Origin: Prescottella equi
GTDB lineage: Bacteria > Actinomycetota > Actinomycetes > Mycobacteriales > Mycobacteriaceae
Assembly (NCBI RefSeq): GCF_002094305.1
Contig: NZ_LWTX01000001.1
Coordinates: 930,001 to 994,000 of the forward strand
Length of the DNA stretch: 64,000 nt
Reading direction: 5' to 3'
Shown: in pieces, positions 10,201 through 16,796 of the stretch
Layout: every line of letters starts with the position of its first letter
Numbering within the stretch: the first letter of the stretch is position 1
The notes under the pieces: model-generated
What the model was told of the DNA's origin: nothing
Database searches by the model: none
Seen by the model: the letters and a program-made list of their open reading frames with translations, nothing else
Program-made: the position numbers and the translations under genes

Positions 10201-12028
10201 CAAGAAGCTCACGGGTCCCGAGGCATTCGACAAGTCCGTGCCGAAGACGTTCGACGTGATCGCCAGTTGGAACGCGGACGGAGCGCCGCAGTCCAAGACG
10301 CTCACGCTCCCGGCCGACGGCACCGCGGTTCCGTTCGGTGTGAATCTGCCGGGCGGCACCGAAGTCACGCTGACCGAGACGGTTCCGGCGAACGGCAACG
10401 GCCTCGCGTGGGGCGTGCCCTCGTACTCCGGGAACGTGACGATCGGTGACGACGGCTCGGCCACGGTCACCATCGGCAAGGACGCGGGCAAGGTCGAGGT
10501 GACGAACTACGTCGACAAGAACGACGGCACCCTGCGCATCGCCAAGCAGGTCGGCGGCGAGGCCGCCGAGGCGGTCGGTGACGACGCCGAGTTCACGGTG
10601 CAGGCACGTTGGAAGGACGGCACCGAGTACGTCACCAAGGACCTGACCGTGAAGCAGGGCGCGGCCACGTCGCTCGGTGTCGACCTCCCCGTCGGTACCG
10701 AGGTGACCTTCACCGAGACCGGGCGTCCCGAGATCGCCGGAGTCGAATGGGGCACGATCTCGTGGGGCACGGACCCGAACGGCGAATCGTGGCTCGTCAC
10801 GAATCCCGGTGGCACCGCGACCGGAATCGTCTCCGACGACCCGACGGACGGCCGTCTGATCACGCTGTCGAACGAGGCGCTGTGGAAGAACGGCTCCGTC
10901 GAGTTCACCAAGTTCGTCTTCGACGGTGAGGATCCCGTCCCCGCCACCGAGGCCGACCTGCCCGACGGTGCGGCGTTCGAGGTCAGGATCGAGGGCATCG
11001 ATCCGGCACTTCCGGGAGGAACCGACTTCCCGGCCGTGGGTGAGACCATCACCCTCGACGCCGCAAACGGCTGGAGCTGGAAGTCCGGCGACGTTCTGCC
11101 GCGGAACACTGTGATCACCTTCTCCGAGGTCGATCCCGCCGCCCTGCCCGGAATGGATTGGGCGCGGCCGTTCTACTACGTGGCCGCGGATGCCGGTGAG
11201 CCCGGTGACCGCAACACGGTCCAGATCGTTGCGGGCGACGAATCCGTGGTGGAGATCCGCAACCGACCGATCCCGACGGCGGACGTGGACATCGACAAGA
11301 TCGTGAGCGGTCCGAAGGGCAATCAGGTCGCCAAGGACGGTTCGACGATCTTCCAGGTCACGGCCTCGTGGACGGATGTCGACGACGAGAACCGTTCCTG
11401 TGTCCTCGACGTGAAGCCGGGCGCTCCGGCCACCCCGACGGCCGACTGTGACGCTCCGGTCGTCGACGGCCGGGTGCAGTTCCCGCTGGGCACCGAGATC
11501 ACCTTCGCCGAGACCGGCGCCTACACCGACGTGACCAACGTCAAGTGGGGCGAGGTCGTCTGGGGTGTGGAGGAAGGTAGTGCGGACGTCGCGGCGATCG
11601 ACGGCAAGCCGACCGGAGTCTCGGTCACCCTTACCGGTGACGCGAACGAGCCGGTGGTGCTGGGACTCGAGAACAAGACCAGCAGTAACGGTCTGATCAT
11701 CATCCCGCTCCCGATTCCGTTGCCGCCGTGGAACGGATCGCTGACCCCGCCGGGGTCGGGCTCCGAGTGGCCGACGCCGCCGGTCTCGGGTGAGCCGGGC
11801 GGGCCGGCGCAACCGGGCGGACCTGCCTCGCCGGAGAATGCGGGCGAGACCGGCCACAACGGTGCTCCGGGCAAGCCTGCGCCGAGCAAGCCGGCGCCGG
11901 ACCAGTCGTCGTCGCTGCCCGTGACGGGTGCGAACGTCGTCTGGCTCGCCGGTGCAGCGCTCGCGCTGATCGCCGGTGGTGGATGGCTGACTCTACGTAG
12001 CCGCAGGAGGGTGTCCGGCGAGGGATAG
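7298..12028 (+). CDS. LPXTG-anchored giant adhesin with CnaB-like repeats
   Basis: A 1576-residue cell-wall protein. GAGAGG 8 nt upstream favours the ATG at 7298 over the GTG at 7259. A signal peptide ends near PMASA (residue 43). A Thr/Ser/Pro-rich mucin-like segment (44-120) is followed by three adhesin-like beta domains of about 150-160 residues, each closing with Y-I/V-D/S-Y-x-x-C and GTVYxN. Six domains of DUF5979/CnaB type follow (about 730-1460), each with a first-strand Lys, a T-F/L-S/T-E motif and a closing Asn, the residues expected for intramolecular isopeptide bonds. A GLIIIPLPIPLPPW motif, a Pro/Gly linker, LPVTG (1540-1544), a hydrophobic helix and an RSRRR tail end the protein. 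It is a likely substrate of the sortases encoded just downstream. The ligand is unknown. Confidence 0.9.
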   Translation: MRKRVFLRRAGGEVVSRWAALGMIFAVLTLVLSSFSIAPMASANPSETSTTSAPTRTAESSPSTTGQSSAPIAPTTTTKAPTTTTSQAPVTTTTAPAESTSPVTTTSVPTTTAQQRAAAVTPRGVNDKITVEITDVQVEGANGQQIKVGDSVSVKGKWDARTAAPQPGDQFTVRFPEVLKLDANPRIDLVGDGTVWGTCELVAATNLMTCVLTDAVADKPEDVYGDFEVYTKAVAYTTAEDVDFVLNGEFTQSYPLPGGGGISDGKDLGAAKKSGKLQSDKQAVRWTIDIPGKDLAALDAAGTGSVTLNDALSANMKLCDTGRLNATLQSGRPGDLKAVSGGVTVTQDAAGEPVSIALTNGKAFDSNLLYRIEYTSCTASGQVDPVGTVYDNAVTIGNKDVPSTGVGQDWTPQTAPSKSGSLDKGKRYKEAAWTIMVPGTFIAGSADHTVSIADTLTGNHAVCATGLVVKIAKANYLPDASGNSPGRTDVTGQFTIDVDAAPGAKDISVTITPKDVAAFDPEQYYYVSYRTCLTEDRVPDNTEVFANSASLNGRPPVTASVRGPEFKSGKSGQLNTTERDVAGEKQPAGTTLDWKVEIPGRHLEGLTEPAVISDTFSGTLTVCDVGNDIKANLNLRVIARDFLGDKAVAERDLTATTGVVRTAGGVDFTLPLEEYDRETRYYIDYTLCTASGGLDGRGTVYGNSLTYQGRDAITSSVRQEWGGGGTGTGVSRGSFSLLKEVASFSKPFPQSTEFTVKVEEFAPGKNPATDKPDSSYNVKVKADGTPVSGVNPRGTGWQIRLSEIDLPTVDGVYFEQGKFRPAEGVTLNADQTQAVVTIEPKTNIGVTLVNNAVLGKATITKAVVGDGLGGLTGNESFVIDAHIADDDDTTGDEVRQFTLRNGQHFELADLPIGAKVTFSEVLPLNTDRVTWSAPVIEPKTLTIGTDATANRVSVTNEAKVTMGTFAVSKKLTGPEAFDKSVPKTFDVIASWNADGAPQSKTLTLPADGTAVPFGVNLPGGTEVTLTETVPANGNGLAWGVPSYSGNVTIGDDGSATVTIGKDAGKVEVTNYVDKNDGTLRIAKQVGGEAAEAVGDDAEFTVQARWKDGTEYVTKDLTVKQGAATSLGVDLPVGTEVTFTETGRPEIAGVEWGTISWGTDPNGESWLVTNPGGTATGIVSDDPTDGRLITLSNEALWKNGSVEFTKFVFDGEDPVPATEADLPDGAAFEVRIEGIDPALPGGTDFPAVGETITLDAANGWSWKSGDVLPRNTVITFSEVDPAALPGMDWARPFYYVAADAGEPGDRNTVQIVAGDESVVEIRNRPIPTADVDIDKIVSGPKGNQVAKDGSTIFQVTASWTDVDDENRSCVLDVKPGAPATPTADCDAPVVDGRVQFPLGTEITFAETGAYTDVTNVKWGEVVWGVEEGSADVAAIDGKPTGVSVTLTGDANEPVVLGLENKTSSNGLIIIPLPIPLPPWNGSLTPPGSGSEWPTPPVSGEPGGPAQPGGPASPENAGETGHNGAPGKPAPSKPAPDQSSSLPVTGANVVWLAGAALALIAGGGWLTLRSRRRVSGEG

Positions 12029-12050
12029 TTCCCTCGGGCACCCGGCTGGT

Positions 12051-12085
12051 GGGGCGGGTGCGACCTCGTCTGTCGCATCCGCCCC
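12051..12085 (+). terminator. Hairpin terminator after the LPXTG adhesin gene
   Basis: 14-bp stem GGGGCGGGTGCGAC / GTCGCATCCGCCCC (one G-U pair) with a 7-nt loop, 22 nt past the stop. It separates the adhesin transcript from the peptide/sortase unit. Confidence 0.75.
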
Positions 12086-12178
12086 GCGCCGCAGTTCGCT
12101 CGAATCGAACACCGCTCCACAGCGGACAAGGAATATCGCGGCCGATGATTCGGTCGCCCTCGAAAAGGAGATACTTCC

Positions 12179-12319
12179 GTGCTCGTCCTCCCGCTCTCCC
12201 TCACCTTCGACGTCCAGACCACCGGCTCTGCCGTGATCGACGGTCTCGGTCGGCTGTCCGTGCTTCTCTACGACCTGCTCGGTGGCGCCGGCAGCGCTGC
12301 GATCAACGTGGGTAGCTAG
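12179..12319 (+). CDS. 46-residue small protein at the head of the sortase operon
   Basis: A short frame starting at GTG 12179, with a near-ideal AAGGAG at 12165-12170 (8-nt spacing), and ending 33 nt before the class E sortase. The peptide has two hydrophobic stretches (VLPLSLTF and LSVLLYDLLGGAGSAAI), few charges and no export signal or positive tail. I do not recognise a family. The ribosome site, the position between a terminator and the sortases, and the absence of another gene in the gap make real translation likely. It might be a sortase accessory peptide, a secreted amphipath or a leader peptide; the sequence does not decide. Confidence 0.6.
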   Translation: MLVLPLSLTFDVQTTGSAVIDGLGRLSVLLYDLLGGAGSAAINVGS

Positions 12320-12352
12320 CCGGTTCGACACCTGTGGAAGGGGCTCCGGCCC

Positions 12353-13156
12353 ATGCGCGACACCGAAGTTCCGGGTCCGGAACGGGCCCGGCCGAACAGC
12401 GGCCGGGTCATCGGCGAACTGCTCCTCACTGCGGGGGCCGTCCTCCTGCTGTACCTCTTCTACGAGGCGTTCTGGACCAATATCGTCTCGGCGCGGCTGC
12501 AAGACGAGGTCGACAGCGGCCTGACGGAGTCCTGGGGCAACGGGGCGACCGGCGACGAGTCGGTCGCCCCGGCACCTCCCGCGCCGGGCGAAGGGTTTGC
12601 GCGCGTGCACATTCCCGCCCTCGACGCCGCTTACGCCGTCGTCGAGGGCACGCGCAACGAGGACCTGCGGGCCGGCCCCGGCCACTACGTCGACACCCAG
12701 ATGCCCGGCGAGCCGGGAAATTTCGCGCTCGCCGGGCATCGCATCGGTACCGGTGCGGTGTTCCAGCACCTGGATCGACTCGACACCTGTGATGCCGTGG
12801 TCGTGGAGACCGAGTTCCGATGGATCACGTATCGGGTTCTCCCACTCGGAAACGATCAGCTCGGGCGCCGCGCCGAGGCGGCTGCCTGTCTGAGCCCGGA
12901 GCAGGTCGATCGCGTCGCCGACGGCGACTATGCCCACGTCGTGGGGCGGCACATCACCACCCCCGACGACGTCGAGGTCGTCAACCCGCTGCCCGGGGCC
13001 CCGTGGGTCGAACCGCACTCCGGGCTCGAAAGCACCCTGACGCTCACCACGTGCCATCCGTTGTTCTCGAACACCGAACGCATGATCGTGCACGCGGTTC
13101 GCGTCGAATCCGTGTCGAAGTCCGCGGGAACCCTCCCCGCGGCATTGCAGGAGTAG
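12353..13156 (+). CDS. Class E sortase
   Basis: A 267-residue membrane-anchored transpeptidase that should cleave a sorting signal and join the protein to peptidoglycan. An N-terminal anchor helix (about 21-40) is followed by an extracytoplasmic beta-barrel. Catalytic residues are in place: His129 in LAGHR, Cys234 in LTTCHP and Arg243 in TERMIV. The TCHP signature is characteristic of actinobacterial class E. GGAAGGGG sits 9 nt before the ATG. A 50-residue membrane protein gene follows after 4 nt, an association common for class E sortases in Actinobacteria. Class E enzymes usually prefer LAXTG, whereas the adjacent adhesin has LPVTG, so the pairing is inferred from location. Confidence 0.92.
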   Translation: MRDTEVPGPERARPNSGRVIGELLLTAGAVLLLYLFYEAFWTNIVSARLQDEVDSGLTESWGNGATGDESVAPAPPAPGEGFARVHIPALDAAYAVVEGTRNEDLRAGPGHYVDTQMPGEPGNFALAGHRIGTGAVFQHLDRLDTCDAVVVETEFRWITYRVLPLGNDQLGRRAEAAACLSPEQVDRVADGDYAHVVGRHITTPDDVEVVNPLPGAPWVEPHSGLESTLTLTTCHPLFSNTERMIVHAVRVESVSKSAGTLPAALQE

Positions 13157-13160
13157 ACAG

Positions 13161-13313
13161 ATGTACGGCTACCTTTGGCGCGCCCTCCCCGGACCCCGTC
13201 CGGTGAAGGCCGCGCTCGCGATCCTCATCGCGGTCGCGCTCGTGCTGCTCCTCATGGAAGTCGTCTTCCCCTGGGTGTCGGCGCAGATGCCCTACTCTGA
13301 CGTCACCGTCTAG
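13161..13313 (+). CDS. 50-residue single-helix membrane protein linked to the sortase
   Basis: A short frame with AGGAG 7 nt before the ATG, squeezed between the two sortase genes. The N-terminus MYGYLWRALPG precedes one helix (about residues 19-38), then VVFPWVSAQMPYSDVTV outside. The YxYxWRxLPG start and FPW...PxxDVxV end match a small family that I recall beside class E sortases in Actinobacteria. Its role is unknown; a membrane partner of the sortase is a reasonable guess. It is too short for ordinary gene finders and may be missed in related genomes. Confidence 0.75.
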   Translation: MYGYLWRALPGPRPVKAALAILIAVALVLLLMEVVFPWVSAQMPYSDVTV

Positions 13314-13327
13314 GGAGGATGGCGTTC

Positions 13328-14065
13328 ATGGGTAGGCACGAGGCCGCGCGACGAGCAGGTCGGGGTGGGACGATCCTGATGGTCGTCGTCGCGCTCGTCC
13401 TGCTCGCGGGTGGCGGATTCCTCGTCTTCCGTGGGTTGCAGCCAGATCCTGCGGCGGCCGCGCCGGTACCGCGATCGACGTTCGAACTGCCCCCCGACGG
13501 CGTCGCGGATCCGGTCGACGGCGCGTTGCCGGGGATCGGTGCCGGTGGGCAGGCGCGCAAACCCGGACCGGCGGCGGAGAATCCGTCGGACCGACCACAG
13601 GTGCCCGCCGGACCGCTGCCCGACAACAGTGTGGTGATCCCGGCGATCGGGGTGCAGACAACGCTCGATCCGCTCGGGTTGGCGCCGGATCAGAGCCTGT
13701 TGCTGCCGCGGGATGTGAGCCAGGTGACGTACTGGACCGGTTCGGCGCCGATCGATGCCCTGGACGGAGGGATCCTGGTGGCCGGTCACGTCGACAACGC
13801 GAATCAGGGTGAGGGTGCCCTGTATTGGATGCACACGCTGTATCCCGGCGACGCGGTGTACGTGACGAAGGACGGCGTCGTGACGCGCTGGAAGATCACG
13901 AAGATGGAGCGGTTCGTCAAGCAGGCGCTGCCGGACTGGGCGTTCCAGGGTCCGGGCGGCCCGCGCGAACTGCACGTCGTCACGTGTGGCGGGGAGATCG
14001 TGAAGGACGCCCAGGGACGTGCCACCTACCTCGAGAACGTGGTGGTCACTGCCGTCCCGTTCTGA
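13328..14065 (+). CDS. Class F sortase
   Basis: A 245-residue membrane-anchored transpeptidase of the actinobacterial class F. An N-terminal helix (15-36) and a Pro/Ala/Gly-rich spacer (40-100) lead to the catalytic domain. Catalytic residues are His154 (VAGHVD), Cys220 (VVTCGG) and Arg231 (GRATYLENVVV). GGAGG at 13314-13318 abuts the first ATG (13319) but lies 9 nt before the second (13328), so the second is chosen. Having class E and class F enzymes in one operon is unusual and suggests different substrates or successive steps. The 3' end overlaps the convergent treZ by 20 bp. Confidence 0.92.
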   Translation: MGRHEAARRAGRGGTILMVVVALVLLAGGGFLVFRGLQPDPAAAAPVPRSTFELPPDGVADPVDGALPGIGAGGQARKPGPAAENPSDRPQVPAGPLPDNSVVIPAIGVQTTLDPLGLAPDQSLLLPRDVSQVTYWTGSAPIDALDGGILVAGHVDNANQGEGALYWMHTLYPGDAVYVTKDGVVTRWKITKMERFVKQALPDWAFQGPGGPRELHVVTCGGEIVKDAQGRATYLENVVVTAVPF

Positions 14066-15806
14066 TCCGGGCGACCGGATCGGCGTCCAGGACGGCGAAC
14101 GAATGTCCCGGTAACACCACCGCGGAGGCTGTCGCGTCCACGGTGGGCTCGTCCCACCACAGCAGTGGGATCCCGCCGATCGGCACCGTCACCGGGTCGG
14201 GACCCAGGTTGCACACCACGCGCAGCGACCCGCGAATCATCGCAAACCACTGCGCGTCCTCGTCGTACTCGATGCCGAGGTGCTCGAGCCACGGGTCGCT
14301 GATCTCGGATCGTCTGCGCCGCAGCGCAATCAGTGCCCGATAGCACTCCAACAGGCGGTCGTGCGGGCGACGCGTCGGCTCGTTCCAGTCGAGTTTGGAG
14401 CGCTCGAACGTCGCGGGCTCCTGCGGATCCGGCACGGCGTCCGCGGTCCACCCGTGCTCGGCGAATTCACGGCGACGTCCCTCCGCCGTCGCCGCACCGA
14501 GGTCGGCCTCCGGGTGCGACGTGAAGTACTGGAACGGTGTTCGGGCGCCCCACTCCTCGCCCATGAACAGCATCGGCGTGTAGGGGGAGCACAGGACCAG
14601 CGCCGCTTTGATCGCGAGTTGCCCGTCGGACAGGTACGTGCCCGGGCGGTCGCCCGTGGCGCGGTTGCCGATCTGGTCGTGCGTGCACGTGTAGGCCAGG
14701 AGCGCGTCGGCGGGGATCCTCCGGATGTCGATGGGGCGCCCATGGATTCGCCCGCGGAACGTCGAGTACGTGCCGTTGTGGAAGTAGCCCTGGGTGAGGG
14801 TGCGGGCGAGGGCCTGCAGCGAGCCGAAATCGCCGTAGTAGCCCTGACGTTCGCCCGACACCGCGGCGTGGATCGCGTGATGGATGTCGTCGTCCCACTG
14901 CGCGTCGAGACCCAGTCCGCCGGCGGCCCGTGCCGTGATGATCCGCGGGTCGTTGAGGTCGCTCTCGGCGATGAGCGTGAGGGGGCGTCGCAGATGAGCC
15001 GACAGCCGGTGGACCTCGATCGACAGTTCCTCGAGCAGATGTGTCGCCGAGTTGTCGACCAGGGCATGCACGGCGTCGAGCCGCAGGGCGTCGACGTGGA
15101 AGTCGCGGAACCAGCGCAGCGCGTTGTCGACGACGTAGCGGCGGACCTCGGTGGACTCGGGACCCGACAGGTTGACGTCGCGCCCCCACGAGTTGGCGCC
15201 GTCGGCGAGGTACGGGCCGAATCTGTCGAGGTAGTTGCCCGACGGTCCGAGGTGGTTGTAGACGACGTCCAGAGCCACCGCGAGCCCGCGCCGGTGACAC
15301 TCGTCGGCGAACCGTTGCAACCCGTCCGGGCCGCCGTACTGTTCGTGGACGGCGTACCAGAGCACGCCGTCGTAGCCCCAGTTGTGGGTCCCGCCCCAGG
15401 CCGCAACCGGCATCAGCTCGACGAAGCCGACGCCGAGGTCGACGAGGTGATCGAGGCGGCCGATCGCGGCGTCGAACGTGCCCTCCGGCGTGAACGTGCC
15501 GATGTGCAGTTCGTAGACGACGCTGCCGGCCAACTGCCGGCCCGTCCACGCCGCGTCCGTCCACCGGTTCGGGTCGAGTTCGTGCAGCTGGGACGGCAGA
15601 TGTACGCCCTCCGGCTGACGCGGGGAGCGTGGATCGGGGAGCACGACGGGGGAGTCGTCGAGCACGTACCCGTACCGCGCCCCCGGCGCGGCGTCGACGT
15701 CGGCGTGCCACCAGCCGTCGGCGGAGCGCGTCATCTCGTGCTCGGATCCGTCCACGTGGACGCGCACCGAGCGGGGGATCGGGGCCCAGACCTCGAAGGT
15801 GTGCAC
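14046..15806 (-). CDS. treZ: Malto-oligosyltrehalose trehalohydrolase
   Basis: A cytoplasmic GH13 enzyme that releases trehalose from maltooligosyl-trehalose made by TreY. 586 residues, normal for the family. It has an N-terminal beta-sandwich (HTFEVWAP...), then the TIM barrel with DVVYNHLGPSGNYL, nucleophile Asp244 (RLDAVH), acid/base Glu281 (IAESDLNDPR) and CTHDQIGNR. The frame extends to a GTG at 15836, but the GTG at 15806 places the usual MHTFEVWAP at the N-terminus. It is the last gene of a minus-strand group treX-treY-SDR-treZ and overlaps the class F sortase gene at its end. Confidence 0.95.
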   Translation of the reverse strand: MHTFEVWAPIPRSVRVHVDGSEHEMTRSADGWWHADVDAAPGARYGYVLDDSPVVLPDPRSPRQPEGVHLPSQLHELDPNRWTDAAWTGRQLAGSVVYELHIGTFTPEGTFDAAIGRLDHLVDLGVGFVELMPVAAWGGTHNWGYDGVLWYAVHEQYGGPDGLQRFADECHRRGLAVALDVVYNHLGPSGNYLDRFGPYLADGANSWGRDVNLSGPESTEVRRYVVDNALRWFRDFHVDALRLDAVHALVDNSATHLLEELSIEVHRLSAHLRRPLTLIAESDLNDPRIITARAAGGLGLDAQWDDDIHHAIHAAVSGERQGYYGDFGSLQALARTLTQGYFHNGTYSTFRGRIHGRPIDIRRIPADALLAYTCTHDQIGNRATGDRPGTYLSDGQLAIKAALVLCSPYTPMLFMGEEWGARTPFQYFTSHPEADLGAATAEGRRREFAEHGWTADAVPDPQEPATFERSKLDWNEPTRRPHDRLLECYRALIALRRRRSEISDPWLEHLGIEYDEDAQWFAMIRGSLRVVCNLGPDPVTVPIGGIPLLWWDEPTVDATASAVVLPGHSFAVLDADPVARIRTGRQ

Positions 15807-15871
15807 GTGATCAGCATGCCCCGATCGCGTGCACACCGCAGCCGACCTGTGTCGATCAGCCGCTCAGTCTC

Positions 15872-16684
15872 TCAGCGGATGAGAGTCCCGAGGTCGACGG
15901 GCAGCTGGATGCCGGTGACGTGCCGGGCCTCGTCCGACGCCAGCCACGCGACGGCGTTGGCGATGTCCTCGGGCCGGCTGATCTGGTCGGGCAGGCTGCC
16001 CATGAAGATCGGGGCCAGCGTGGTCGCGTACTCCTGCACCAGCGCGTGCATGTCGTTGACCTGCATGCCCGTGTCGACGCCGTTGGGGTGAACGGTGTTG
16101 ACGCGGATGTTGTGCGCGCCGAGTTCGACGGCAAGCGTCTTCGCGAGCCCGGTGACGCCGTGCTTGCTGGCCACGTAGTGGCCGAGGAACGGCAGCCCGC
16201 GCAGACCCGCCACGGAGCTGGTGATGACGATCGAACCGCCCTCGCCCTGCTCGATCAGGTGCGGGATCGCGGCCTTGCAGGTGTGGAACACGCCGGTGAG
16301 GTTGACGTCGAGCGTCTCCTGCCACTGCTCGGGGGTGATCTCCCACGACATGGCGCCCGAACAGATGCCGGCATTCGCGACGACGACGTCGAGTCGGCCC
16401 AGCGCGGCGATGCCGGTTGCGAGCGCTTCGGACACCGCGGCGAAGTCGCGCACATCCGTCTTGGTGGCGACGATCTTTCGGCCCTGTGCCTCGACCTGTG
16501 CGACGGTCTCGGCGAGGTCCGCCTCGGTGGCGCCGTCGTAGGCGGTGGAGTCGAAGTCGGCACACGCGTCGATCGCGATGATGTCGGCGCCCTCGGATGC
16601 CAGCCGCACTGCCTCGGCGCGGCCCTGGCCCCGCGCCGCTCCGGTGATGAATGCAACCTTGCCGACGAAACGGTTCGCGCTCAT
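15872..16684 (-). CDS. Mycofactocin-type short-chain dehydrogenase/reductase
   Basis: A 270-residue NAD-dependent oxidoreductase. It has the cofactor motif TGAARGQGR (14-22), NAG at 104-106, catalytic Ser156/157, Tyr170 and Lys174 (YVASK), and HPNGVDTGM in place of the usual PGxxxT. The GQGR form of the nucleotide motif, the short insert after the second strand (DACADFDSTAYDGA) and the HPNGVDT segment are marks of the mycofactocin-associated SDR subfamily, whose bound NAD is thought to be re-oxidised by the mycofactocin redox carrier. GGAGG lies 9 nt before the ATG. It sits between treY and treZ on the same strand. The substrate is unknown; carveol-like alcohols are typical for relatives. Confidence 0.88.
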   Translation of the reverse strand: MSANRFVGKVAFITGAARGQGRAEAVRLASEGADIIAIDACADFDSTAYDGATEADLAETVAQVEAQGRKIVATKTDVRDFAAVSEALATGIAALGRLDVVVANAGICSGAMSWEITPEQWQETLDVNLTGVFHTCKAAIPHLIEQGEGGSIVITSSVAGLRGLPFLGHYVASKHGVTGLAKTLAVELGAHNIRVNTVHPNGVDTGMQVNDMHALVQEYATTLAPIFMGSLPDQISRPEDIANAVAWLASDEARHVTGIQLPVDLGTLIR

Positions 16685-16796
16685 GGGTACTGCCTCCAGT
16701 CTTCGACGATCGTGTGATCTGGACCATATGAAGCGGCGGCGACCGGTGTCGGCGCGGTCCCGGTCACCGGGAGGACGAGCGGCGGCCGAGCGTCGT

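Noticed and set aside
7391-11857. Minus-strand open frame of 1488 codons opposite the LPXTG adhesin
   Set aside because: The plus-strand product has signal peptide, repeats and sorting signal; the antisense product is low-complexity.
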